Below, piece after piece: positions 10,683-20,361 of a stretch of DNA of 20,361 nt. The position numbers and the translations under genes are program-made. The first letter of the stretch is position 1. Each line of letters opens with the position of its first letter. Under the pieces are notes generated by a model. That model had not been told where the DNA came from. It did no database searches and worked only from the letters and a program-made list of their open reading frames with translations. The DNA comes from Thermomucor indicae-seudaticae (Eukaryota; Mucoromycota; Mucoromycetes; Mucorales; Lichtheimiaceae), in assembly GCA_000787465.1 (NCBI GenBank), contig JSYX01000625.1, positions 1-20,361 on the forward strand. Reading direction: 5' to 3'.

Positions 10683-10978
10683 ACCAAAGTCGACGCACAG
10701 GGACAGAGGACCAAGTAGAGTCTCGTTGAAATCAGGAAATGCAATTGTGTATTTTCGAAGGAAGGCTTGCAGCCAAAGTTGTAAAGAAACATGAAATGGC
10801 TCCAAGTAAGGTCCCTTCAATGCCAATTAGTGATTGGTTTCTCGCATTCCGTCCTTTGCAATGGTGTACATTGTTGTCCGTCGAGTGGTTGTCAGAAGCG
10901 CTGCTCTTGAATCTTATTCGCCAACTGAATTCGCATTACTAAAGCCTTTTCACCCAGATGTATAGTAAACTCGTAGCA

Positions 10979-10986
10979 TATAAAAA
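10979..10986 (+). promoter_or_regulatory. Likely TATA box of the thiolase gene
   Basis: TATAAAAA lies about 50 bp before the thiolase ATG and is followed by a pyrimidine-rich leader (TTCTC, CTCCTCTTTCC) typical of well-expressed fungal genes. Its position and sequence fit a core promoter; the transcription start is not known. Confidence 0.5.
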
Positions 10987-11033
10987 CAATATTTCTCGTT
11001 CCATTCTCCTCTTTCCACTCTATCTTGTCCATC

Positions 11034-12606
<1,573 letters not shown>

Positions 12607-12839
12607 ACACGCCTTTTTTGTATACTCTATCTTCTATTGCCACTCTAGTTGGCTGGTCTATTTCTGTTACCACTTTCCCCTTGGTATTAAATCAAGTTTG
12701 TTTTCATTCCTGCATTGTACAAAATATGTCGTATTTACGAGAAACAAACGAATTACTGCTTACGAATATACATACAAAGTCGAGTAATACTCTATATACA
12801 AGAGTGAGTCTGGTCCAGCAGACATTTGAAGTCTTGTCT

Positions 12840-14365
12840 TTAGAACATTCGGGCCAAAACTGGTGTGAGACCTCGGCCGAAATCAAGGACCATGATCTGC
12901 CTATCCATTCCAGCGCTAAAGTAGAATGATGACGTTAGCTGCGTCTATAAATGCAGGATAACACACAGTTAGACTTGCCTTACGATTCGGGTGCGGCTTA
13001 CAAGGACTTTAAAGATGAATCCATCGTGGCCGCTATGAAAAGTCAATAAGCATCGTCCAGTACTAGCATCCCAGACCTTGAGTGTCTTGTCATAGCCCCC
13101 CGTGACGATCCTTCCTTGGAAACAGTCGATGGCTCGGACCATATTGTGATGCGCATGCTGGCTGACCCACAGACAGCGACCTGTTTTCGCGTCCCATGCT
13201 TGCAACTTGCCATCCAATCCACCTGCGTAAATGACATTGTCTGTCACGCACAGACATGCCAACCCTCCCACGTTGGAAGTTAGAGTGCGTACACACTGTT
13301 CTGTCTGTAGACACCATATCTTGACTTTCTCATCTGCGGACGCTGACACCACATGATGCTTTCCCCAGGTCTGGATAGCGGTAATGGACCGTGCGTGCGC
13401 TTCCAGGAAAATTTGTTTGGCCTGCCAGTCCTTCTCCTCCAAGTACCATATACGCAACGAGCCATCTTTTGATCCTGTCGCAATCGCATTTGGCGTAACA
13501 AAGCAGACGTCCACGACGCTGGCCGTGTGACCACGCAAGACATGGGTCGGCTGCCAGTCAGGCAGGGACCACACGACGCAGGTGGTATCGGACGACGCAG
13601 ACACGACCCACGAAGACGATGTGGCAAGACATAGCACGCTGCCTTGGTGAGGCGTTTCGATCACTTGCGGTTGTGCGAACCCGTCGCGCCAAATACGCAG
13701 CGTACGGTCTCGGCTGCCGCTGACCAAGACGACACCACTTGGATCGCTGCTGTTTAAGTACTTTAAGGCATAGACACTGTCTTGATGCTGATCGCCATCC
13801 AAAAAAGTTGCGTATGCCTCTCCGTCGCGCCAACGACGGTCGAGTTCTGCATGGTCCTGAAACAGTTTCCGCATGCAAGGGGTGTTGGCTGCAGGCGTAA
13901 TCTCAAAATACCGACGGCTAAACAAGGCGTGCCACACATCATTATCCTGACAGAGGCGGTAAAGCTCTCGGCATGTCTTGCTGGCTTCCATCACGTCTGC
14001 ACAACCAAGGTAACTAAGAATATGGATAAGGATTTCGGTTGGTAATCGGTGCACTAAGGGAGGATAGACGTCGTGAGAAACAAACAGCACTCGATCTCTT
14101 TAAAACGAACAACACACATACTGATTATATTCTCTTGTTGCTTTTGATGAGGATGAAATAACTTGGCACTTTGACAAGTAATGATGCGCTTTTTGAGGAA
14201 CCTCGCAGGAACATCGAGCAAAGATAAGCTGGATGGCCGTCGGCGAGGTTTCTTACGAGACGACGATGACGGCTGAAGGGTACCGTCGCTATTTATAATA
14301 ACACAAGGCGGATTGTTTTCGAAAAGCTTGTAATAGTATCCAGACAAAGGGCGTTGCAAATGCAT
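12840..14365 (-). CDS. F-box/WD40-repeat protein
   Basis: Exons 14122-14365, 13002-14053 and 12840-12938 give 464 aa. The first 80 residues are low complexity with a basic patch (RKKPRRRP) that could be a nuclear signal. An F-box follows at about 83-125 (HRLPTEILIHILSYLGCADV). From about 175 on there are roughly seven WD40 blades with repeats such as GSRDRTLRIW, GSKDGSLRIW and GGYDKTLKVWD; the last one (SAGMDRQIMVLDF) comes from the final exon. Such proteins are substrate receptors of SCF (Skp1-Cullin-F-box) ubiquitin ligases; the substrate is unknown. The first intron (14054-14121, GTATGT donor) joins A to TG, so the Met before the F-box is created by splicing. The preceding frame has no ATG directly upstream of the F-box, which supports the first exon. 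The start at 14365 is the only ATG I see in that exon frame. Confidence 0.87.
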
Positions 14366-15500
14366 CAAACTAATATGCAAAGCCGGAGAAGGAGAAGAAA
14401 CAAGCAAGAGAAACAAAACAAAAGGAAGGTGATGTCATGAGACTTTTAACCGGTTCTTGGGTAGACACCCATATGACATGCTTTACTGTCCCCCCGCACT
14501 TCCCATGGTTCCCCGCATTTTCCGCAGAAACCGTATTGTAATACGCGAAACTGGCAAAGCCTCAACCTAATCATGAATACAGAGTAGGTCTATTTCAAGC
14601 CACACATTCATTGTCTTTGTTAAGATATGTACTGTATCTTTTGATCGGATCGACTTCCTCACAAACAAACACCTCTCCTTTACCCCAGACGAATATCCCG
14701 CTTGAACATTCACCCAGGCCCCGCCTTGCCAACAAAGCGGATGGCTCGGGAAATTTTCATCCAATCGAAAAAGACCTGCAACTGCACCAGCCTTATTCAG
14801 ACCCAATTGCAGTTGGCAAACGCAGCATATTTCGCATATCCTGACAGTAATTATCATATCAAAGACCTAGTGATCACTGCATCCAGTGAAACATCATGTA
14901 GCATCCCACTGAAAATAAAAGACTTTTTGGAAGGTGTTGATACATCCTGCTAATGTCTTATTGTTTTCGTAAATCAGTAGCAAGCTTCCTGTGTTCTCTT
15001 TGTAACACTTTTGACTGCTATGACTTCCCAAAAAGAAAGATCAGCGACATAAGGTATGTAGAATGCATGCATATCATAAGCCTATCGCGAATATTGCCTC
15101 GGGCTTGAATATCGAAAATCGACTGGTTCGAAATGTTATTCAGGATACGCTTATCTACGGATTCCTGTGAGCACCCCTCATCCGAGCTGGAACCCGGCTT
15201 GAACCAGTCAGCTTGCGCGTGCCACAACTGATCTGCTAAAAAAGAAAACACGAAAGAGACGTTTTACGGCAATACTCGGGGCTGTTTTTCTAGATGGACT
15301 GTTTATCTTGGCTTTTCGGATTCTGGAACTGAAACCCATTTCCATCTCGGAAAACAAGGATGACGCTTGGGTCAGCAATCCTGGAGCAGCTTAAGAACAG
15401 AAGGCGCACTCAAGTCACGTCGTACTCCGGGACAAACTTCCGCCCTTCCATACAAAATCTTTGTCTTTCGTCTGCTTCCTTTCAACAACGGGTTTACGCA
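14366..15500. other. Intergenic between divergent F-box/WD and Naa50 genes
   Basis: This 1.1-kb interval should hold both promoters. C-rich blocks occur at 14490-14515 (TCCCCCCGC, TTCCCCGC). Two moderate open frames exist: minus 15018-15251, preceded by a pyrimidine-AG acceptor-like stretch near 15237, and plus 14702-14953. Neither shows a motif I know. A minus-strand ATG at 15345 opens a basic frame of about 44 codons, but I could not splice it convincingly into the 15018-15251 frame. Confidence 0.4.
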
Positions 15501-16115
15501 ATGTCACCTTCCATCGTTCAGTCACAGCGCATTTCTCTCGGCGATGTAACTCCCAACAATATTGGCCAGCTTCGAAAACTGAATTCCGTCTTGTTCCCCA
15601 TCAATTACGGTCCCAATTTTTACCATGACGTTCTGGAAGCTGGCGAATTGGCTAAACTAGGTTAGCAGCGGATTTCGAAGGTGTGAGGTTGTGTAGGTTG
15701 AGCTCATCATGCACGTTAGTGTATTATAATGATGTTTGCGTGGGTGCAGTCTGTTGTCGGAAAGAAATCAAGGATAATGAAACACGTGTCTATATGATGA
15801 CGCTGGGCGTCCTCAAACCATACCGGAATTTGGGATTAGGTAAAACCCCCTTGTAGATTCTCGCTCTCGCAATTGACTGAGTTATTGCTATCAGGACGTA
15901 CATTGTTGGATCATATCTTGTCACATGCAGCAAAAATGCCCCAGGTTTCAGCGGTTTATCTACACGTACAGATCACGAACGAACCGGCATTGGCCTTTTA
16001 CAAGAAGCATGGGTTTGAAGTATTAGAAATCGAGAAAGATTACTACAAGCACATTGAACCAAGGGATGCCTATGTCCTGCGGAAAAAGATCGAGCCTTCA
16101 TCATCATCATCATAA
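15501..16115 (+). CDS. NAA50: Naa50-type N-alpha-acetyltransferase (GNAT family)
   Basis: Exons 15501-15660, 15720-15839 and 15895-16115 give 166 aa. The sequence follows Naa50/San closely: [45 protein letters not shown], the acetyl-CoA-binding RNLGLG (RxxGxG), [20 protein letters not shown] and [13 protein letters not shown]. Naa50 acetylates N-terminal Met before hydrophobic residues and sits with the NatA complex at the ribosome; in animals it also supports sister-chromatid cohesion. Splicing in phase 1 at both introns (59 and 55 bp) restores YYNDV and GLGRTLL. An upstream in-frame ATG at 15360 would add 47 residues, but the start at 15501 matches the family length (169 in human). The C-terminus ends in a run of six serines coded mostly by TCA. 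The Nudix gene begins 76 bp downstream on the same strand. Confidence 0.93.
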
Positions 16116-16191
16116 AGAGAAAACTTTTTGCAGAACCAATTTTGCTTAGTAAGGTTTGCTTGTGAATTTTTCTTTCTCCCAATTTCTGTAT

Positions 16192-17225
16192 ATGGCTCTC
16201 CAAGGTATATCTCATAAAGTGGGCCAGAACCCACACCCAGAGACTAACAAGTTCACCCAGCGTTGAAAACTCTGTGTCTGCAGCTAGAAACTGCCCGCCC
16301 CATTCACATTGAGTCTCCACCGGATCAGCCTCGAAGGGCATGTGTGGCTGCCATTTTGCGATGCCGACCGGTTGCTGTTGGCACGTTGCATAACCCACCT
16401 AGTACTTCGCCAGCAACGTCTTGGCGTGAATTCATGGCTGAGCCCTGGGTCGCTAACAGTGAGCCTGAGCTTTTGTTCATTCAGCGAGCGACGCGAGCAG
16501 GGGATCGGTTAGTTCTTGGCTAATTCCCGCTTTTGCCGTTGGAAAGATTAACGCCACAGTCACCTCTCATCCGTATAGCTGGTCGGGTCACGTTGCCTTT
16601 CCAGGCGGTAAAAACGAACCAGGGGAGACGGACGATGAGACAGTTGTACGAGAAACATTGGAGGAAATTGGTTTAAATTTGAAAAGTCAAGCATTTATAC
16701 CCATTGGGAAGCTCGATGAGCGGGAAATCACGTCCACGGTGGACGGTAAATTAATGATGATCTTGGTCCCTTATGGTACACATATACAATTGCTTGATGG
16801 AAACGGACAGGAGGAAGCTGATCATCTTTACAGTCTTTCTGCAAGTGATTCCTGAAACCCCGCCTTTGACGATCCAAGCATCTGAAGTGGCTGCAATCCA
16901 GTGTAAAGTTTTTTGAAACGCTGATGCCTGTTACTCCGTTTGTCGAAACTGAAGAGGGAAGGAAATAGGGGTGCCACTCCGATTCTTTTTGTCTGGTGGT
17001 GCGGATCAAACAATTGAGGAGACACTCGCGGTTCGGAGAACAACGATACCATGGATCTCACCGTCGCTGGAGACATTCCATTTCCCAGCTATTGATTTGC
17101 CCACAGACGATCCTCAACGGATATTTCGACTGTGGGGTCTCACCTTAGGCATGACAGACGACTTGATAGAGTTGGCTGGTAATACCGGAAGCAGGCCTGT
17201 GTTGCGAGGCACGGGACTGTTATGA
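16192..17225 (+). CDS. Nudix hydrolase, CoA diphosphatase-like
   Basis: Exons 16192-16204, 16261-16507, 16579-16775, 16834-16902 and 16969-17225 give 260 aa. The Nudix box is complete at residues 97-119, fitting GX5EX7REUXEEXGU with Thr113 at the first U; metal-binding Glu115 and Glu116 are present. Just before it lies FIQRATRAGDRWSGHVAFPGG, resembling the CoA-diphosphatase (Pcd1/NUDT7/NUDT8) signature, and RLWGLTLGMTDDL near the end also fits that branch. Such enzymes split CoA or acyl-CoA into 3',5'-ADP and acyl-phosphopantetheine, often in peroxisomes or mitochondria. The C-terminus GTGLL is not a PTS1. Substrate choice is inferred, since the LLTKRS-type signature is loosened. The 13-nt first exon was inferred from a stop at 16245 that blocks extension upstream of exon 2 and from the phase-1 match of its donor. 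Confidence 0.9.
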
Positions 17226-17702
17226 CCGCTGAACGCGTGAACACTTGGCTATTCTCTCCTGTTAAGGACATTGACCTCATGGTTATATAGAGGCAAAAGG
17301 TATTAACTGATATCTGATCGTGAATAAGGAAAATGCTTGCTAACGATCCTATTATGTAGAACCTTTTAGCCATTGCTATTATTAATTCTTTTGGAAAAGT
17401 CTCAGCAGAGTAAAATAATAACCTTGTGTAATACAGATACCCGCCAAAACTTCATTATATTACACGTTACTTTCTTGGCTTCTTGGTCCTACATTGGCAA
17501 GGGAAAACTCCTTTTGAATTTGCTTGTTATTGCGAATTACATTATTAGCTGTTAAAAAGTAATGAGAGTAAGGTACAACAGCAACAAAGAACAGTATTGA
17601 GTGTGCGTATGTGTTGTGTATACATGAGTTTGCAAGAATGCGTGATAGATAGATATGGTGTCGCGTGTGGTGATGATGGTGATAAGGTGGGACAGTCTTT
17701 TT
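17226..17702. other. Convergent 3' region between Nudix and Aur1 genes
   Basis: This 477-bp interval follows two stop codons that face each other and should hold both 3' UTRs and poly(A) sites. It is AT-rich in its middle and has a short GATA run (GATAGATAGATA near 17645). No coding signal or RNA gene is visible. Confidence 0.6.
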
Positions 17703-18915
17703 TTAATCTTTGGCCGGAACATGGAATGAGGACCGCGGTGATATGGGAGAGCATGGCTCCGATGGCGAAGAGTCGCCCGATGTGAGCGAAACAGGCGAGA
17801 CGATACTCCACTTTTCGATATCCTCGTCATTCTCTTTCTCAGTCAACAGTGCTGCTTCTTCATCCTCCTGGTTGTTGTCTGGACGATGCCGTTCTATGCT
17901 ACGCAACAGAGCGCCCAGGCCGAATTTCTTAATACCGAGGTAATCGAGACGTGTTCTGGCCTTGGGGTCGACTGATGGTAAGTAATATCGGGCGATAAAG
18001 TACGCACAAAAGGCATAGATGGAGCCACCCACAAGATCAATCAGATAATGATGCGTTAAATACATGGTCGACCACCAGAGCCACATGGTGTATGCAATGC
18101 ATAGCGGCCAAAGTCGGGGCTGTAGATAGTAGACAAAGAGCATCTCGATGGTAGCACTTGCAGAATGCAACGACGGAAAGGCACCAAACACAAGCGGTGA
18201 AGCGCCGAAAGAAGAACTGTAAAGGCTGAGACCGAGGATCTTGTCAATGCGAGCAAGACCACCGGCTTCGCCCGGCACAGAGTAATTGGCTGGCGCTGAA
18301 CCGTAAGTCATCTCGTACCCTTGAAAAAGTAGGGTTGAATTAGTAGTGAGCGGAAACTCTCTTCCTTTTTATATACATACATGGCGAAGCGTTAGGAAAA
18401 GCCAGTTGCGTCAGGACGCCGCAAATGTTCATCCAGCCAAAGGCTTGGCCAAAGATATCGAGTGAACCAGGTGGTCCAAAGATAAAGAGGATGGCAGCAA
18501 AGATAAAAGGCAGCGAGAAATGAATGACGCCATAGGGTAACCATGCCAAAATGTCCAAGACTGGATGCTGACGCTGGGAGATGATTTCAGATAGATTGCC
18601 GCCGTAAAGAATACGTTCCAGACTTGGAAGAATGTTCACAAAGATATGGTTGGGTCGATATTCGGTTGGAATGAATTGACAGGCGTAGAACGTAGCGAGC
18701 CAAGTGATAATCGGTAGCGCAGGAACGACAAACCGCCTCAGGTAGGGTATGACGGTTGAAGAAATCACCAAAAGGATGGCAAGAATAAGACGAACGAACC
18801 ATGGTGGTGAACGAATAATTACAATATCAGCGCCCAGTAGGATAGCCATGACAATGTATCTCAAGTAATGCCATTGCCAATGGCTTGCTAGGCCCTGTAT
18901 CGTTAGCAATGCCAT
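17703..18915 (-). CDS. AUR1: Inositol phosphorylceramide synthase catalytic subunit Aur1
   Basis: Exons 18381-18915 and 17703-18319 (61-bp intron) give 383 aa. The protein has about six hydrophobic helices and the Aur1 blocks WLPYGVIHFSLPF, WYEMTYGSAPANYS and GGLARIDK. The catalytic set is present: His230 in FPSLHSAS, and His269 and Asp273 in THHYLIDLVGG; the 39-residue spacing between the two His matches yeast His255 and His294. It moves phosphoinositol from phosphatidylinositol to ceramide in the Golgi, an essential fungal step and the target of aureobasidin A. The IHF in the GVIHFSLPF block aligns with the yeast stretch where resistance changes at His157 and Phe158 are reported; both His and Phe are kept. 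The Ser/Pro/Glu-rich tail after about 300 is cytosolic and variable in the family. The ATG at 18915 is the first in frame. Confidence 0.95.
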
Positions 18916-19788
18916 TGAGAAAGGGAAAAAAGTGTGGAAAATAAGGTTGTCCGGAGCAAGAAGCAGAAAAAGATGCGCGTGAAATTGGGTGTAACGGAAA
19001 AACACTCGGCATGCCAGCAAAGAGAAAACGCAGAACCCCGGGCGTCCTCCGCTTATGGAAAGAACCCTCCCCTCCTTTCACCCTTACTGCAGTAATAACA
19101 ACAATCCACCTCTACCTATATACAATAAACAAACGCGCGTACACTGACTGATTGACTATACCTGTTTTCTGGGTCGGCCTCGTGACTAAAGAAAAGACTG
19201 CAGTCTTCGGCTCACATGCCGGCTGACAACGCCAAAACTCATTGTTAATCTGCACGTCATTAAGCTCTTGCAGAAACCCCTCGAACTGCGTAGTCTTAAT
19301 GCACGCATTCACCATCGCTTTGCAACACCTTTATTGGCCTTACGGAGAGATAGCGCAATTGACACTGACTATGCTATGTAGGAGGTCAATATTGCTCGAG
19401 ATTCCGCATACATTTTTGAGGATGAGATCGACAGTCGTCAACGACGTAGCGTTCAATATGCTATTTTGTGTCGTATTTGTCGGTTGTGCAGCGCGTCATC
19501 ATCCGTTTTCATTTACTTTGCCGGATAATATAGCATTCTGCATAAGCTTTGGCAGATAAGGTCGAGTAATCATCAATGACGTAGCATCTGATATGCTATT
19601 TTTGAGTTGCATTATCCGTGTCCAGTGCTATCATCATCCGATTTGCAGAATACGACACCAGTTGCTTGTAAAGTGCCGTAAGACAGAGTCACAAGGATAG
19701 ATCGGTATTGAACGCATATCCTGCCCATGTTGCCAATAAATACGTCATTAATTAATCTAAAACTTTGGGAGATGTCTGACTGACTTAC
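18916..19788. other. Aur1 upstream region
   Basis: About 870 bp upstream of the Aur1 ATG on its coding strand. A minus-strand ATG at 19315 opens 67 codons (MVNACIKTTQFEGF...) ending at 19112, without a recognised domain; it could be a small protein or a chance frame. A TATATAG lies on the minus strand near 19117. Positions 19401-19650 are filled by a degenerate tandem repeat, annotated separately. Confidence 0.4.
19401..19650. repeat. Degenerate tandem repeat, about 135-bp period, two copies
   Basis: Matching blocks recur 134-135 bp apart: ATTCCGCATA at 19401 and ATTCTGCATA at 19535; GACGTAGC at 19443 and 19578; ATATGCTATTTT at 19457 and 19592; TCATCATCCG at 19496 and 19631. Between the blocks the copies have drifted and need about one gap. 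Roughly two copies are present, the second ending near 19650. Confidence 0.75.
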
Positions 19789-20361
19789 GTTCTTCCAGTA
19801 TACGAAGTCTGCCCAATAGAAATCAATCATCATGACTATTGTCCAGGGGTATGACGTGAGCCCTGTGATTGATTGACTTGGCATGTTGTGCTCAAAGAAA
19901 TTCGGATCAAGACTACTTACACGTAGATGGCGAGCACTTATTCCACGTGTCACAGGTGAAGTTATTCAAGAATCACACCGTATCCAAAGAGATCATGGCG
20001 CGATAGACGCTGAAAGCCAATCCGCAGGGACCAAGCTCTCGGCACCCATCGTGGAGATACGGGCAGTCGCAACCTAGGAAAAACCGTCAGAAAGTGATCC
20101 AAAAATGTATGGCCAGAAGTACGTACACTCTTCGTTGCTGCCAGAGTATCTTGATTTGTAGATAGCCAAAACGATTTTTGCTTTTCCAACTTCGGCACGC
20201 GGAACCAGAGTTCTTCAGTGACCGCCCACAATAAAGTCTTGATAAGTAGAGCGTGGACAAAAAGGTAGAAATGGACCAAGGAAGTCGATCCTGCATTCCA
20301 TAAAGCGCAGTGTCAGGGCAGGACATTTAATATTCAAGTAGTGTATCATACCTACTGTCAC
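19789..20361 (-). CDS. Unrecognised multi-exon gene, 5' part outside window
   Basis: Several strong splice signals line up on the minus strand. A short exon ends at about 20352 (donor GTATGA). The next exon spans about 20127-20290 and reads STSLVHFYLFVHALLIKTLL then WAVTEELWFRVPKLEKQ, a hydrophobic helix followed by a charged stretch. It ends at GTACGT, with an acceptor at 20074. A later GTAAGT donor at 19920 and acceptor at 19863 bound an exon 19789-19862 (LTSYPWTIVMMIDFYWADF) that ends at another GTAAGT. I could not settle the frame between 20073 and 19921, where all three frames are open for a while, nor the end of the gene. EELWFR resembles the EExxxR motif of CAAX-type membrane proteases, but no companion motif is visible, so no family is assigned. 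Confidence 0.3.

Larger units (their letters stand above)
8280..11033. other. Gene-poor interval of about 2.75 kb
   Basis: Between the divergent kinase and thiolase genes I find no gene with recognisable motifs. The part next to the kinase (8280-8450) is purine-rich on the plus strand, so a pyrimidine-rich 5' leader on the kinase strand. The longest frames are minus 9205-9558 (from an ATG, about 117 codons, Lys/Arg-rich at the start, no known domain) and minus 10491-10826, which has no upstream ATG. Stops are frequent elsewhere. A decayed mobile element is possible, but I see no terminal repeats, target duplications or transposase motifs. The thiolase promoter occupies the right end. Confidence 0.5.

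Noticed and set aside
10491..10826. Hydrophobic minus-strand frame of 111 codons
   Set aside because: It begins without an ATG, has no supporting splice signals or motif, and covers the palindrome in the thiolase upstream region.
15180..15215. tRNA-like GGTTCAAGCC box
   Set aside because: The flanking bases do not form a T-arm stem and no matching acceptor, D or anticodon arms are visible.
15018..15251. Possible small gene with an upstream exon at 15345
   Set aside because: Splicing the basic upstream exon to this frame fails in phase, or needs an intron of about 32-35 bp, and the product is unrecognised.
15360..15500. N-terminal extension of Naa50 from the ATG at 15360
   Set aside because: The extra 47 residues have no counterpart in the family, and the ATG at 15501 gives the normal length; kept as an alternative only.

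Overview
This is a compact fungal nuclear window. Its genes are split by short introns (about 49-89 bp) with GT-AG borders and often a CTAAC-type branch sequence. Two genes point to fungi: an Opy2-type membrane anchor and an Aur1-type inositol phosphorylceramide synthase. Intron size and the overall look of the proteins suggest an early-diverging fungus, possibly Mucoromycota; that placement is impression only. I rebuilt ten gene models by hand from exon continuity, splice sites and family motifs. None was checked against transcripts or databases.

Layout. Positions 240-1574 (+): Opy2-like anchor. 1625-1956 (-): Atx1 copper chaperone, with a 6-nt first exon. 2914-4092 (-): alpha-arrestin with two C-terminal LPxY motifs. 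4835-5546 (-): frataxin. 5743-8279 (-): a divergent STE20/PAK-like kinase with a long basic tail and a GC-AG intron. 8280-11033: about 2.75 kb with no gene I can support. 11034-12606 (+): 3-ketoacyl-CoA thiolase. 12840-14365 (-): F-box/WD40 protein. 15501-16115 (+): Naa50-type N-acetyltransferase. 16192-17225 (+): Nudix hydrolase resembling CoA diphosphatases. 17703-18915 (-): Aur1. 18916-20361: a noncoding stretch with a degenerate 135-bp tandem repeat, then fragments of an unrecognised minus-strand gene that leaves the window at its right end.

The genes are ordinary conserved eukaryotic ones and I see no operon-like logic. Atx1 and frataxin both handle metals, and the thiolase, Naa50 and the Nudix enzyme all touch CoA chemistry, but their proximity looks incidental. 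I found no CRISPR array, no intact transposon, no rRNA or tRNA gene, and no convincing new system. The points most worth a second look are the GC-AG intron and eroded glycine loop of the kinase, the competing 3' splice sites at the last WD blade, the unclear peroxisomal targeting of the thiolase, the 135-bp tandem repeat, the long perfect palindromes and the unidentified edge gene.
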